Shown here in pieces: positions 32,559 through 42,418 of a stretch of DNA of 52,213 nucleotides. Within the stretch, counting starts at the first letter, position 1, and each line of letters opens with the position of its first letter. The stretch lies in the NCBI GenBank assembly GCA_021847015.1, contig JAJZVW010000022.1, forward strand, positions 1-52,213, in the 5' to 3' direction. Both the position numbers and the translations under genes were made by a program. The stretch comes from Pseudomonadota bacterium (lineage in GTDB: Bacteria > Pseudomonadota > Alphaproteobacteria > Rhodospirillales > Magnetospirillaceae). A model generated the notes under the pieces. The model did not search any database and was not told where the DNA came from. It saw only the letters and a list, made by a program, of their open reading frames with translations.

Positions 32559-32876
32559 TCAGGGGTCGATGAAGTCGCAGGGAATGCCCATGGCCTCGGC
32601 ATGGGCGATCTCGGCCACCACGGCCTCGGCCCGGTCCCAGCCGGGAAGGCGCAGAACCACCAGCCGGGCGCAGCGGTCCAGCAGCGTCCGGGCGAAACCT
32701 CCCCAGAACTCCCACGTCCTCGGCAGATCGCCGTAGGGAAACACGTAGTGATTGAGCAGGGGCGTGACCACATACTGCCCGCCCGCCAACAGCCGCGCGA
32801 CCGCCCGGCTCACGGCCTCCATACAGGCGGGATCGTTGGCGTCGTAGGGTGCCGAGAGGAAAACCAAGTCTTGCAT
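32559..32876 (-). CDS. DUF1937-family protein
   Basis: This 105-residue protein starts at ATG 32876 behind AAGGAG. Features are LVFLSAPYDANDPACMEAVS, TPLLNHYVFPYGDLPRTWEF and LDRCARLVVLRLPGWDRAEA, then AEAMGIPCDFI. These match DUF1937, a family related to nucleoside 2-deoxyribosyltransferase-like folds; the W-x-R-(A/S) and E-x-x-x-A pattern is shared with that superfamily. The biological role is not known. It lies upstream of the MscS-like gene on the same strand. Confidence 0.75.
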   Translation of the reverse strand: MQDLVFLSAPYDANDPACMEAVSRAVARLLAGGQYVVTPLLNHYVFPYGDLPRTWEFWGGFARTLLDRCARLVVLRLPGWDRAEAVVAEIAHAEAMGIPCDFIDP

Positions 32877-32970
32877 CGGCTCCTTATAGCCGATCTCCCC
32901 CGCGTCGGAAAGCCTCCGCCGAGGCTCCGAACTCATAACCAAACCCTTAAGGTACCCCCCGGATGATGGT

Positions 32971-33063
32971 GTCATCCCGAGCGGAGCGAGGGATCTTTCA
33001 GGCCCGGCCGCCAGCCGCCGGCGGCTGAAAGATTCCTCGTCGCTGTCGCTCCGTCGGAATGAC
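32971..33063. repeat. Dispersed palindromic repeat, copy 2
   Basis: It starts GTCATCCCGAGCGGAGCGAG and ends TCGGAATGAC, with GGATCTTTCA facing TGAAAGATTCC inside. It is nearly complementary over its whole length. Compare copies at 30678-30801 and 52119-52201. Confidence 0.85.
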
Positions 33064-33214
33064 AGGGGGTGACAATAAGATTAGACGGTTCGAAACCTGA
33101 ATTCGTCGCCCTGAAGCGTCCCCCGCAACGGCACCGCCGACACGGGCACCCTCCGCGTCGGGAACCCCCTCCTCCGGCCGGCTGTTGGATCGGAATGAAG
33201 CGATGGAGGACGGC

Positions 33215-33385
33215 ATGCCCCAAGCGCGCGACCTGCCCACCGACCTGGAATGGTTCAGGGCGTTGGAGTTCAGCCCCGACGACCTCGACGAGGATGAGGA
33301 CGAGCGGAAAAGCCCGGACGACATACCAAGCGCCCCGCCGGTGACGGCGGCCGTGCCGCCACCACCGGAAAAGCGGGGGCGCTGA
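33215..33385 (+). CDS. Small acidic protein, hypothetical
   Basis: ATG 33215 follows GGAGGA by 4 nt and gives 56 residues: a mixed N-terminus (MPQARDLPTDLEWFRALEF), a very acidic middle (SPDDLDEDEDERKSPDD) and a Pro-rich end. An upstream in-frame ATG (33203) lacks a ribosome-binding site. No family is recognised. The good ribosome-binding site and the sharply non-random composition support translation, but it could be spurious. Confidence 0.45.
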   Translation: MPQARDLPTDLEWFRALEFSPDDLDEDEDERKSPDDIPSAPPVTAAVPPPPEKRGR

Positions 33386-33413
33386 CGGCGCATCGCGCCC
33401 GCGCCAAAGGCCG

Positions 33414-33803
33414 TCAGTAGCCGCGGTCGGTGTGGTGCCCGCCGCCCAGGTGCTCCTCGCTGACCACGGCCCACAGCATCCGCGCCATGGTCTCCGGGGC
33501 GATGATGGTGTGACGGTTGCCCGTCGCCTGCATCTTTTCCCGCAGCATCTTGCGCACCGACGGGCTGCCGGTGAGGTCGAAGACCACGTCCACCGACCCT
33601 CCCATGGCCACGATCTCGTCCAGGGTCTTGAGCGGAATGCTTTCCGCGACGGCCCGGCGGCGGCCGGGCGTATCCGAAAGCTCGGCGGCGCAAACGACGT
33701 TGATGCCCCGTTCCTTCAGGCGCAACATCTCGTCCAGGAACCGCCCTCCAACCTCACCCAACCCCACCAGGGCCACGTCGGCGACGGACACGGTCTTGGT
33801 CAT
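33414..33803 (-). CDS. Rossmann-fold protein resembling the NAD-binding part of homoserine dehydrogenase-like enzymes
   Basis: This 129-residue protein has the nucleotide motif VALVGLGEVGGRFLDEML (G-x-G-x-x-G) at the N-terminus, followed by strand VVCAAELSDTPGRRR and DVVFDLTGSPSVRKMLREKM, the pattern in homoserine dehydrogenase or acetaldehyde dehydrogenase N-domains. The catalytic C-terminal domain is absent, so it is a lone NAD(P)-binding domain. It may act as a redox or ligand sensor or a partner protein. It is divergent from slyX. Confidence 0.65.
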   Translation of the reverse strand: MTKTVSVADVALVGLGEVGGRFLDEMLRLKERGINVVCAAELSDTPGRRRAVAESIPLKTLDEIVAMGGSVDVVFDLTGSPSVRKMLREKMQATGNRHTIIAPETMARMLWAVVSEEHLGGGHHTDRGY

Positions 33804-33887
33804 GCTTCCCTCCCGATGTTATGTGTACCGACAGGGTAAACCCCTACTCCCCATGTGACAACGCCCACCGCGAACCCGCAGGACCCA

Positions 33888-34103
33888 ATGACGGAAGCCT
33901 TGGAACGACGCGTCATCGAACTGGAAAGCCGCCTTGCCCACCACGAGCGGATGGCCGAGGAATTGTCGGCGGTCCTGGCCGGGCAGACAGACGCCATCGG
34001 CAGTCTCACCGCCCAGGTCCGCCGTCTCGCCGAGCGCCTGCGCGACGTCGAGGCCGGATGGGAACGATCCCCCCAGGACGACAAGCCCCCACCCCATTAC
34101 TGA
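33888..34103 (+). CDS. slyX: SlyX family protein
   Basis: This 71-residue protein begins MTEALERRVIELESRLAHHE and continues as a single coiled coil (ERMAEELSAVLAGQTDAIGS) with a hydrophilic Pro-rich end, the size and pattern of SlyX. ATG 33888 fits the usual SlyX length; a GTG at 33855 would add 11 residues. The function of SlyX is not established. It precedes the surface-protein gene on the same strand. Confidence 0.75.
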   Translation: MTEALERRVIELESRLAHHERMAEELSAVLAGQTDAIGSLTAQVRRLAERLRDVEAGWERSPQDDKPPPHY

Positions 34104-34192
34104 TCGACGGCGCACCGCGGTTTTCCGTTGCCGCCCGCCCCGGGGCATGGCAAATCAGCCTTCTGGCGCCACCGACCCATGAAACGCTTCCC

Positions 34193-35047
34193 ATGCGCAA
34201 GCTGGCATCCATCCTCGTTGGAATCGCTCTCGCCACCACGGCCGCCGTCACGCCCGGCCAGGCCGACGAGTACTGGCGCGGCGACATCCACCGCTTCCGC
34301 GACCACGATTTCGACCGCTGGCGGGGTGGGCATTGGTGGCGCGGATGGCACGACGGCCGTCAGGGCTGGTGGTGGCTCACCATGGGCGGATGGTATTACT
34401 ATCCGGCGCCGGTCTACCCCTATCCCGATCCGTACCGCCCGCCGGTCGTCGCCGTCCCCGCACCGGCCGGCCAGCCGGTCTGGTACTACTGCGCCAGCCC
34501 GCCCGGCTATTACCCCTACGTGCCCCAATGCGCGACCGCCTGGCAGATGGTGCCGGCCAGCCCCCAGGCCCCACCCGTGGCTGCGCTTCCGCAAGCGATG
34601 CCCGCAGCCCCGCCCGGCGAGGAGCCCCCCGGCGAATTCGGCGCCAATAAGGCGACGGCCGGCACCGTCCTGGGCGCGGTGGGCGGCGGCTTGGCCGGCG
34701 CCCAGTTCGGGCGCGGCCCGGGCAAGCTCGCGGCCACCGCGCTGGGAACCCTCCTCGGCGCCTTCGTCGGCCACAAGGTCGGCACGTCGCTCGATCGCGC
34801 CGACATTGTCGCCGCACAGGCGTCCGAGACCCAGGCGTATGCTGCCCCGCTCGGCCAGCAGATCACCTGGAACAATCCCGACAACGGCCATTCCGGCACC
34901 ATCACCCCGGTGCGGGACGGGACCGACCAGTCGGGCAATTACTGCCGCGAGTTCCAGCAAACGGTAGCCATCGACGGCAAGGTGGAACAGGCCCACGGCA
35001 CCGCCTGCCGGCGGCCCGACGGGTCCTGGCAGGTGATCGACCGATAG
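34193..35047 (+). CDS. Glycine-zipper surface protein of the RT0821/Lpp0805 type
   Basis: This 284-residue protein starts at ATG 34193 with a signal peptide (MRKLASILVGIALATTAAVT). Then comes a Trp/Tyr/His-rich segment (WRGGHWWRGWHDGRQGWWWL), a Tyr/Pro-rich linker and a glycine zipper (AGTVLGAVGGGLAGAQFGRG). The C-terminal part reads YCREFQQTVAIDGKVEQAHG followed by TACRRPDGSWQVID, the 17-kDa antigen-type domain with its two conserved Cys. Proteins of this kind sit in the outer membrane or periplasm and are thought to stabilise the envelope. Codon usage fits the backbone. Confidence 0.8.
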   Translation: MRKLASILVGIALATTAAVTPGQADEYWRGDIHRFRDHDFDRWRGGHWWRGWHDGRQGWWWLTMGGWYYYPAPVYPYPDPYRPPVVAVPAPAGQPVWYYCASPPGYYPYVPQCATAWQMVPASPQAPPVAALPQAMPAAPPGEEPPGEFGANKATAGTVLGAVGGGLAGAQFGRGPGKLAATALGTLLGAFVGHKVGTSLDRADIVAAQASETQAYAAPLGQQITWNNPDNGHSGTITPVRDGTDQSGNYCREFQQTVAIDGKVEQAHGTACRRPDGSWQVIDR

Positions 35048-35133
35048 GCATAGGCCTATCGCAAGGGTTGCGGACGCCCTTCGCCCCGCTATCATCCTCC
35101 GCTCGTCGAGGCCGTGCCTACAGGAGGATGAAG

Positions 35134-35748
35134 GTGAAAGCCGTACTCGCGGTGGCGGTGGCCGTGGCCCTGTCCCCATTGCTGATCACCGGGGCGCTGG
35201 CGGCCGAGGAATCGGAGCATATCCCGCGTCTGGTCAGCAACGTCTGCTCGAAATGCCATGGCATACGTGGCGATAGCCAGTCCTCGCTATTCCCCCGGCT
35301 GGCCGGACAGCAGGCCGACTATATCGTGAAGCAGTTGAAGGCGTTCCGCTCCCATGGCCGCGCCGACCCCCACGCCGAGGCCTACATGTGGGGCATCGCC
35401 GGGCCGTTGGCGGACGCCCAGATGAAGCAACTGGCCGATTACTTCGCCAGCCAGCCGCCGATCCACGGGCAGCCGGCCTCGAACACTGCCCTGGCCGCCC
35501 AGGGCAAGGACATCTACGAGAAGGGCGTGGCCGACCAGAACATTCCGGCGTGCCAGGAATGTCACGGCAAGAAGGCCGAGGGGCAGGGCGAAATCCCCCG
35601 CCTGGCCGGACAGCACCGCGACTATCTGTTCCGCCAGATCCGGGATTTCCGGGTGGGATTGCGCGCGAACGCGATCATGCACGAGAACGCGAAATCCATC
35701 ACCGACGACGAGGCGCTGGCCATCGCGACGTATCTGGCGTCCCAGTAG
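35134..35748 (+). CDS. Diheme cytochrome c4-type protein
   Basis: This 204-residue protein starts at GTG 35134, 6 nt after AGGAGG (an ATG at 35128 lies directly on the ribosome-binding site). A signal peptide ends at ALAA-EE. It contains two c-type heme sites, CSKCHG in the first half and CQECHG in the second, each followed by the c4 pattern PRLAGQ ([18 protein letters not shown] and [18 protein letters not shown]), so it is a tandem duplication. Cytochromes c4 carry electrons in the periplasm to terminal oxidases or reductases. Its last 50 bases overlap the end of the convergent YgiQ gene. Confidence 0.88.
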   Translation: MKAVLAVAVAVALSPLLITGALAAEESEHIPRLVSNVCSKCHGIRGDSQSSLFPRLAGQQADYIVKQLKAFRSHGRADPHAEAYMWGIAGPLADAQMKQLADYFASQPPIHGQPASNTALAAQGKDIYEKGVADQNIPACQECHGKKAEGQGEIPRLAGQHRDYLFRQIRDFRVGLRANAIMHENAKSITDDEALAIATYLASQ

Positions 35749-37765
35749 CCTCCTGCCGGCGCCCGGGCCCGGTCTGGGGTCCGCGCTTGCGGCCGAACCG
35801 CATCCCTTCGCCGCGGGAGACGCCGGTACCGGCCGGCTGATACGCCGGTACCAGATGGCGCTTGCCGGGGCCGATCAGATCGGCGCGGCCCATGCGGCGC
35901 AACGCCTCCCGCAGGGTCGGCCAGTTCTCGGGATCGTGATAGCGCAGGAACGCCTTGTGCAAGCGCCGTTGCTTCAAGCCTTTGGCGACGGCCACCGTTT
36001 CCCCGCCCTTGCGCCGAAGGGGTTGGAGCGGATTGCGGCCGCTGTGGAACATGGTCGTCGCCAGCGACAGGGGCGACGGCAGGAAGGTCTGGACTTGGTC
36101 CGGGCGGAAACCGCTGCGCTTGAGCCACAGCGCCAGGTTGAGCATGTCCTCGTCGCTGGTGCCGGGATGGGCCGCGATGAAATAGGGGATGAGGTAGAAT
36201 TCCTTCCCCGCCTCGCGCGTGAAGCGGTCGAACAAGGCCTTGAAGCGGTCGTACGTGCCGATGCCCGGCTTCATCATCTTGGACAGCGGCCCCGGCTCCG
36301 TATGCTCGGGGGCGATCTTGAGGTAGCCGCCGACGTGGTGGGTCACCAGCTCCTTGACATAAGCCGGGCTGCGTACCGCCAAGTCGTAGCGCACGCCCGA
36401 GCCGATGACGATCTTCTTGATCCCTTTCACGGCGCGCGCGCCGCGATACAGGCGGATCAGGGGCTCGTGGTCGGTGCCCAGGTTCTTGCAGATATCCGGG
36501 TACACGCAGGACAGGCGCCGGCATACGGCCAGGGCTTTGGGGTCCGCGCAGCCCAGCCGCCACATGTTGGCGGTGGGGCCGCCGAGGTCCGAAATCACGC
36601 CGGTAAAGCCCGGCGTGCGGTCGCGGATGGCCTCGATTTCCCGCAGGATGGACGCCTCCGATCGGCTTTGGACGATGCGGCCCTCGTGCTCGGTGATCGA
36701 ACAGAAGGCGCAGCCGCCGAAGCATCCCCGCATGATGTTGACCGAGAAGCGGATCATCTCCCAGGCGGCGATGCGCGCGTCGCCATAGGCGGGATGGGGC
36801 GCCCGCGCATAGGGCAGCGCGAAAACACCGTCCAGGTCGGCCGTCGTCAGCGGAATGGGCGGGGGGTTGAGCCACACCTCGCGGTCGCCGTGCCGCTGCA
36901 CCAGGGCACGGGCGTTGCCGGGATTGCTCTCCAGGTGCAGCAGCCGCGAGGCGTGGGCATACAGCACCGGGTCGTCCTTCACCCTTTCATAGGCCGGCAG
37001 GCGGATGGCCACGTCCGGCCGGCGGAGGTCGCGGGGAAGAACCGCCTCGCCGTCGTCGACCAGGCCGGGCTCGAACGCCGTCCATCCCTCGGGGAGGGCG
37101 GCGAGTGGAACGGCGGTGCCGCGGATGTCGCGGAGGGCGGATACGGATTGTCCGGCGGCGAGGCGATGGGCGATCTCGACCACGGCGCGCTCGGCATTGC
37201 CGAACACCAGCAGATCGGCCTTGCTGTCCATCAGGATCGACCGGCGCACCGTGTCGGACCAGTAATCGTAATGGGCGATCCGCCGCAGGCTCGCCTCGAT
37301 GCCGCCGATGACCACCGGGACGGTGCGGAACGCCTCGCGGCAGCGCTGGGCGTAGACGATCACCGCGCGGTCGGGACGCCGGCCGCCCTCGCCCCCCGGG
37401 GTATAGGCGTCGTCATGGCGCAGGCGACGGTCCGCGGTATAGCGGTTCACCATCGAATCCATATTGCCGGCGGTAATGCCGAAGAACAGATTCGGCTTGC
37501 CCAGCGCCGTGAACGCTTCGGCGTCGCTCCACGCGGGCTGGGCGACGATGCCGACGCGGAAGCCCTGCGCCTCCAGCAGCCGGCCGATGATCGCCATGCC
37601 GAAACTGGGATGGTCCACATAGGCGTCGCCGCTGACCAGGACGATGTCGCAACTGTCCCAGCCCAGGGCGTCCATCTCGGCGCGCGACATCGGCAGGAAC
37701 GGCGCGGTGCCGAATCGGTGAGCCCAGTGCTTGCGGTAGGAGAAGATGCTCTTGGGGCCGGACAT
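35699..37765 (-). CDS. YgiQ-family radical SAM protein
   Basis: This 688-residue protein shows the usual YgiQ layout: an N-terminal B12-like Rossmann domain ([31 protein letters not shown]) and a radical SAM core with the cluster motif CFGGCAFC (C348, C352, C355). A C-terminal basic tail (about 640-688) is rich in Arg/Gly. The substrate of YgiQ proteins is unknown. The stop at 35699 lies inside the convergent cytochrome c4 gene, giving a 50-bp tail-to-tail overlap. Confidence 0.88.
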   Translation of the reverse strand: MSGPKSIFSYRKHWAHRFGTAPFLPMSRAEMDALGWDSCDIVLVSGDAYVDHPSFGMAIIGRLLEAQGFRVGIVAQPAWSDAEAFTALGKPNLFFGITAGNMDSMVNRYTADRRLRHDDAYTPGGEGGRRPDRAVIVYAQRCREAFRTVPVVIGGIEASLRRIAHYDYWSDTVRRSILMDSKADLLVFGNAERAVVEIAHRLAAGQSVSALRDIRGTAVPLAALPEGWTAFEPGLVDDGEAVLPRDLRRPDVAIRLPAYERVKDDPVLYAHASRLLHLESNPGNARALVQRHGDREVWLNPPPIPLTTADLDGVFALPYARAPHPAYGDARIAAWEMIRFSVNIMRGCFGGCAFCSITEHEGRIVQSRSEASILREIEAIRDRTPGFTGVISDLGGPTANMWRLGCADPKALAVCRRLSCVYPDICKNLGTDHEPLIRLYRGARAVKGIKKIVIGSGVRYDLAVRSPAYVKELVTHHVGGYLKIAPEHTEPGPLSKMMKPGIGTYDRFKALFDRFTREAGKEFYLIPYFIAAHPGTSDEDMLNLALWLKRSGFRPDQVQTFLPSPLSLATTMFHSGRNPLQPLRRKGGETVAVAKGLKQRRLHKAFLRYHDPENWPTLREALRRMGRADLIGPGKRHLVPAYQPAGTGVSRGEGMRFGRKRGPQTGPGRRQEATGTPDTSRWPAPRRR

Positions 37766-37992
37766 GGCCCATCAATACCCGACCCGGCGCGGCGAAACCA
37801 CCCTGTCCGTCCCGAGCCCGGCCGGGTGGTCCGCCTTCCCGTCGCCCCGAGCGCGGGGCAAGCATGCCTTCTTTGAACGATTACGAGGATGTTCGCAATC
37901 AATGGGAAAACGCCTATGCTTGGCACGAATGTTCGCCATGACATCCTGTTCATGGCATTTTCCTTTCGCCGTATCTTCTGAGACCAAAGGGA

Positions 37993-38478
37993 ATGGAGCG
38001 AAGAACGGGAATCGATACAGGGTGGACACGGTCCGGGCTGACCGCGCTCTTGGCAATGGCTTCGATTTCCGCCAATGCCGCGGCCGACGGGCCCGAGAAA
38101 CAATTGGCGCCCTTTTTCTTTCCCGGCTCGGCCCCCGAACTGGCCGCGGTGGAGCGGTACGCCGCCAGGGACCTCCGCCGCGCCAAAGCGGCCGGGCGCC
38201 CCATCGACGTCATCGTTGCCATCGCCGGCGGCAGCACCCTGATCGTGCTGGAATCGGTGGCCATCTGCGAGCGTATCCATGGCTGCCCGATGCTGGTGTT
38301 CCGGGACATCGCCAAGCCGCCGGTGCTGTCGACCATGGCGTTCGAAAACGTCACCATCGACTACCGCGCCGACAAGACCTTCCTCATACTGCGCGACAAT
38401 TCCGGTACCGACCGCGAATGCCTGGTGTCGGGGCCCGGCAAGGCGCGCTGCCGCCCCATGGCCAAAAAGAATAGATAA
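37993..38478 (+). CDS. Secreted hypothetical protein
   Basis: This 161-residue protein has a likely signal peptide (SGLTALLAMASISANAAA). The mature part has alternating strands (VIVAIAGGSTLIVLE, TIDYRADKTFLILRD) and two Cys pairs that may form disulfides (CERIHGC and ECLVSGPGKARC). No family is recognised. It lies 78 nt before the debranching-enzyme gene and on the same strand, so the two may share a transcript. Confidence 0.6.
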   Translation: MERRTGIDTGWTRSGLTALLAMASISANAAADGPEKQLAPFFFPGSAPELAAVERYAARDLRRAKAAGRPIDVIVAIAGGSTLIVLESVAICERIHGCPMLVFRDIAKPPVLSTMAFENVTIDYRADKTFLILRDNSGTDRECLVSGPGKARCRPMAKKNR

Positions 38479-38556
38479 GAGAAGATCGCTCCCCCGTGGA
38501 CAGCGGCGGAGCGGCCGGGCACCATTGGTTGATATACTGCCGCAAGGGAACAAGCC

Positions 38557-40521
38557 ATGAGTTACCAGCTTACCATCCGCCCACGCGATCCCGCGGACCT
38601 CGCCGGCAAGGAATGGCACGTCCCCAACGGCCTGGGCGGCTATGCCTCGGGAACCCTGGCCGGCGGCAACAGCCGCCGGCACGACGGCATTCTGGTGGCG
38701 GCTCTCGACGCCCCCTATGGCCGCACGGTGATGCTGGACCGGCTGGACGAGGTGGTGCATCCGCGCACCGGCGCCTCTTTTCCCCTGTTCTCCCGGTTGG
38801 CGGAGTTCCGCCTGGAACACGGCCTGCCGGTGTGGCGGTTCGAAGCGCCGGGTCTGGTGCTGGAGCGGCGGCTGGTCATGCCCTATCGGCAGAACACGGT
38901 TCACGTCCAGTACCGCGCGCTGGAAAACGGCGACGGCGCCCGACTGGAATTGCGGCCGTGGCTGTATGTCCGTTCGGCCGACGGCTGGCTGGACCAGCCG
39001 CTGCTCTCCCCGGCGGCGGTGCGGGCGGACGGAAGCCGCATCGAAATGGCGATGGGGTCCGTGCCGCCGTTGCGCCTGGAACTGCGCGGGGCGGATTTCA
39101 GCCTTCTGCTGGATGGCGGCCGGCGGATGGAAGCCGTCTGGCCCATCGAGGCCCAGCGCTACTATCCCGACCGCGCGCCATTGTGGAGCCCGGGCACCTT
39201 GGCCGCCGATCTGAGCGGCGGCGGCGCGGCCCTGGTCGCTTCGACCGAAGACTGGCCCGCCATCGAGGCGATGAGCACCGACGAGGTTTTCGCCGCCGAA
39301 CAGGAACGCCGCCGCCGGCTGGTCGCCCAGGCCCATCCCGCCCTGCGCGACGGCGAGCCGTCCCAACTGGTGCTGGCGGCCGACGCCTTCATCTTCACGC
39401 CGCGCGGGCGCCCCGGCCTGGCGGCCCGCACCCGCGCCTTCGGCGACGACATCCGCAGCGTCATCGCCGGATATCCCTGGTTCAACGACTGGGGCCGCGA
39501 CACCATGATCAGCCTTGAGGGCCTGACCCTGGTGACTGGCCGGCAGCAGGAAGCACGCTGGATACTGTCCACCTTCGCCCAATACGTCCGCGACGGCCTG
39601 ATCCCCGACAACGTCCCCGACGGCCAGACGGAAGGCGTCTATCACGCCGCCGACGCCACCTTGTGGTTCTTCCACGCGGTCGGCCGCTACGTGGCGGCCA
39701 CCGGCGACCAGTCCACCCTGGCGCTGATCCTCCCCAAGCTCGTCGATATCGTCGACCACCACCGGTGCGGCACCCGCTTCAACATCGGCGTCGATCCGGC
39801 CGATGGGCTGCTGCGCCAGGGCGCCGAGGGCTACATGCTGACCTGGATGGACTCGGCCACCCCCCGCCGGGGCAAGGCGGTGGAGATCAACGCCCTGTGG
39901 TACAACGCCCTGCGCCTGATGGAAGGCTGGCTGGCCCAAGCCGGCGACCGCGAGGGCGCCGACCGCGCCAGGGCCGACGCCGACCGCGCCCGCGAATCCT
40001 TCAACCGGCGCTTCTGGAACGCGAAGACCGGCTTCCTTTACGACCTCGTGGACGGCGAGGCCGGGGATGACGACGCCTGCCGCTGCAACCAGATTTTCAC
40101 CATCTCCCTGCCCCACCCCATTCTCGACGAAAGCCGCTGGGCGCCGGTGCTCGATGTCGTGAGGGAAAGGCTGCTGACGCCGTTCGGCCTGCGCTCGCTC
40201 AGCCGCGACGCGCCCGACTACCGGCCAGGCTACGTCGGCGATTTGGGCTCGCGGGATTTCGCCTATCACCGCGGAACGGTGTGGGCATGGCTGATCGGGC
40301 CATTCGTGGACGCCTGGCTCAAGGTGAATCCGCACGACGGAGCCGGGGCGCGGAGAATACTGGAGGGGTTTTATCCCCACCTTGCCGATTTCGCGGTGGG
40401 CACCATCGCCGAAGTCTTCGACGGCGACCCGCCCCACGCCCCCCGCGGATGCATCGCCCAGGCCTGGAGCGTGGCCGAATGGCTGCGCGCCTGGGTGCGG
40501 ACCGCGGATGCCGTGAAATGA
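38557..40521 (+). CDS. Amylo-alpha-1,6-glucosidase, bacterial glycogen-debranching type
   Basis: This 654-residue protein has an N-terminal beta-sandwich domain (LTIRPRDPADLAGKEWHVPN, GLGGYASGT) and a C-terminal (alpha/alpha)6 GDE domain. Signature residues are GYPWFNDWGRDTMISLEG (GRDT at 313-316), YHAADATLWFF and VEINALWYNAL. It hydrolyses alpha-1,6 branches left on glycogen limit dextrins in the cytoplasm. The stop overlaps the ClC gene start (ATGA), an unusual pairing. No other glycogen gene is near. Confidence 0.88.
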   Translation: MSYQLTIRPRDPADLAGKEWHVPNGLGGYASGTLAGGNSRRHDGILVAALDAPYGRTVMLDRLDEVVHPRTGASFPLFSRLAEFRLEHGLPVWRFEAPGLVLERRLVMPYRQNTVHVQYRALENGDGARLELRPWLYVRSADGWLDQPLLSPAAVRADGSRIEMAMGSVPPLRLELRGADFSLLLDGGRRMEAVWPIEAQRYYPDRAPLWSPGTLAADLSGGGAALVASTEDWPAIEAMSTDEVFAAEQERRRRLVAQAHPALRDGEPSQLVLAADAFIFTPRGRPGLAARTRAFGDDIRSVIAGYPWFNDWGRDTMISLEGLTLVTGRQQEARWILSTFAQYVRDGLIPDNVPDGQTEGVYHAADATLWFFHAVGRYVAATGDQSTLALILPKLVDIVDHHRCGTRFNIGVDPADGLLRQGAEGYMLTWMDSATPRRGKAVEINALWYNALRLMEGWLAQAGDREGADRARADADRARESFNRRFWNAKTGFLYDLVDGEAGDDDACRCNQIFTISLPHPILDESRWAPVLDVVRERLLTPFGLRSLSRDAPDYRPGYVGDLGSRDFAYHRGTVWAWLIGPFVDAWLKVNPHDGAGARRILEGFYPHLADFAVGTIAEVFDGDPPHAPRGCIAQAWSVAEWLRAWVRTADAVK

Positions 40522-42350
40522 TCGACCCCCATACGATTTCCGCGGGAAGGATAATGAAGCCCCATCGCTGGCATGCGCATCTGGCCGTCATCCGACGGGT
40601 GATCCGAAACAGCGCCATCGCCCTGACCGTCCTGTGCGCCTTGCTCGGCTTCGCGGTCGGCATGGTCGTGGTGGCCCTCCACCTGTCGGTGCGGTTCCTC
40701 CACGAATCGGGGTTCAACATCTCACTGGAGGACCATCTCAGCAGCGGCGACGCCCTGACTCCCCTGCGCATCCTGGCGGTGCCGGTCATCGGTGGTGTGA
40801 TCGTGGGATTGTTCCTGACCTTGCAGCGGCAATTGCGGCCCCGGCAGGTCGTCGATCCCATCGAGGCCAACGCCCTGTTCGGCGGCAAGATGTCGCTGGG
40901 AGACAGTTCGCGCCTGACCGCGGTGACCCTGCTGTCCAACGGCGCCGGCGTGTCCCTCGGGATGGAGGCGGCCTACAGCCAGGCCGGCGCAGCGATCTTT
41001 TCGGTGATCGGGCAGAAATTCGGCCTGCGCCGAAGCGACCTCAGGGGAGTGCTCGGCGCGGGCGCCGCCGCCGGCATCGCCGCTGCATTCAACGCGCCGC
41101 TGGCCGGAGCCTTCTACGCCTTCGAACTGGTGCTGGGCGCCTACACTCCGGCAACCCTGGCCATCGTCGGCGTGGCCGCGGCCACCGCCACGCTGGTGCG
41201 GCGCGCTTTCCTCGGCGCCGCCCCGACCTTCGCCATCCACACGCCGCTGGCGCCCGGCATGACTCCTTGGGACTACCTTTTCTACGCGCTGCTGGGGATC
41301 GCCGCCGGACAGCTGGGGGTCATCACCATGAAGGCGGTGGTCCTGTTCGAGCGCGCCTTTCCGCGCCTGCCGGTCCAGAGCTGGGCACGGCCGGTCATCG
41401 GGGGGTTGATGGTGGGCGTGATCGCGCTGGCCTTTCCCGAGGTGCTGGGCAGCGGCCATGGCGCGCTGGTCTACAGCATCGACACCGGATGGCCGCTGTT
41501 GCCGCTCACCGCCCTGTTGGCCGCTAAGATCCTGGCCTCGGCGATCTCGCTCGGCTCTGGCTTTCGCGGCGGCCTGTTCAGTTCCTCGCTGTTCATCGGC
41601 AGCCTGTTCGGCGCGCTGGTGGTCCAGGCCGGCGCGCTGGTCTACCCGGCCCTGAGCGATCAACGCACGGTGTTCATGCTGGTCGGCATGGGCGCGATGG
41701 CGGCAGCGGTGATCGGCAGCCCGATGACCATGGTCATGCTGGTCCTCGAATCCACCGGCGACTTTGCCGCCGCGCTGGCCGTGCTTGCCGGCGTGGTCAC
41801 CGCGAGCCTGTTCGTGCGCGTCACCTTCGGCTATTCCTTCGCCACGTGGCGCTTCCATTTGCGGGGCGTCCCCATCCACGGCGCCCACGACGTGGGATGG
41901 ATCGCCGACCTCAAGGTCGCGCGGATGATGCGCGAGGACGGCGACACCGTTCCCGTCGGCATGCCGCTGGCCCGTCTGCGCGAAGCGTATCCATTGGAAA
42001 CCACCAAGTATGTCTTCGCGGTAGACGCGGCGGGACATTACGCCGGCGTCATCGACGTCACCGCCGCCCACAACCCCACCCTGGACGCGGCGGCAGCCGG
42101 CATCGTCGCGGGAGACCTCGCTTATGGGCGGCGCTTCTTCCTGCTGGCCGACGACGACGTGCGCACGGCGCTCAAACACTTCGAAGAGGCCGAACTGGAA
42201 GCCCTGCCGGTCCTGGACGGCATGGAAGGACGGGTGGTCGGCTATTTGACCGAAACCTACGCACTGCGGCGCTATAGCCAGGAAATCGAAACCCGCCGCG
42301 CCGCCGAACTGGGAGAACGCGACCTGTTCGAGAGCGGCGTCGAGAAGTGA
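40518..42350 (+). CDS. ClC-family chloride channel/transporter-like protein with a CBS region
   Basis: This 610-residue protein starts at ATG 40518 overlapping the previous stop; ATG 40554 is an alternative. About ten to twelve hydrophobic segments run to residue 440, and the last 150 residues form a cytoplasmic CBS-like region (VGMPLARLREAYPLETTKYV, EALPVLDGMEGRVVGYLTET). ClC landmarks are recognisable but altered: the segment that is normally GSGIP reads RQVVDPIEANAL, GREGP reads GMEAA (the gating-type Glu is kept), and GxFxP reads GGLFSSSLFIG. It belongs to the divergent bacterial ClC branch and may not be Cl--selective. Confidence 0.8.
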   Translation: MIDPHTISAGRIMKPHRWHAHLAVIRRVIRNSAIALTVLCALLGFAVGMVVVALHLSVRFLHESGFNISLEDHLSSGDALTPLRILAVPVIGGVIVGLFLTLQRQLRPRQVVDPIEANALFGGKMSLGDSSRLTAVTLLSNGAGVSLGMEAAYSQAGAAIFSVIGQKFGLRRSDLRGVLGAGAAAGIAAAFNAPLAGAFYAFELVLGAYTPATLAIVGVAAATATLVRRAFLGAAPTFAIHTPLAPGMTPWDYLFYALLGIAAGQLGVITMKAVVLFERAFPRLPVQSWARPVIGGLMVGVIALAFPEVLGSGHGALVYSIDTGWPLLPLTALLAAKILASAISLGSGFRGGLFSSSLFIGSLFGALVVQAGALVYPALSDQRTVFMLVGMGAMAAAVIGSPMTMVMLVLESTGDFAAALAVLAGVVTASLFVRVTFGYSFATWRFHLRGVPIHGAHDVGWIADLKVARMMREDGDTVPVGMPLARLREAYPLETTKYVFAVDAAGHYAGVIDVTAAHNPTLDAAAAGIVAGDLAYGRRFFLLADDDVRTALKHFEEAELEALPVLDGMEGRVVGYLTETYALRRYSQEIETRRAAELGERDLFESGVEK

Positions 42351-42380
42351 CAAGGGGCGGCGCCAAAGGGCAAAACCAAC

Positions 42381-42413
42381 AAAAAACCCCGGCAAGTATG
42401 AACTTGCCGGGGG
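42381..42413 (-). terminator. Intrinsic terminator of the tRNA-Pro gene
   Basis: CCCCGGCAAG pairs with CTTGCCGGGG around a 6-nt loop, and on the minus strand a run of six T follows. It lies 6 nt after the tRNA 3' end and may also serve the ClC gene on the plus strand. Confidence 0.88.
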
Positions 42414-42418
42414 TGTTT

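Noticed and set aside
35855-37876. A 673-codon plus-strand frame opposite the YgiQ gene
   Set aside because: Mirror of the radical SAM gene; no domain, and the minus frame has the cluster motif CFGGCAFC.
37447-40437. A very long minus-strand frame opposite the debranching-enzyme gene
   Set aside because: Composition artefact; the plus strand encodes a well-conserved enzyme.
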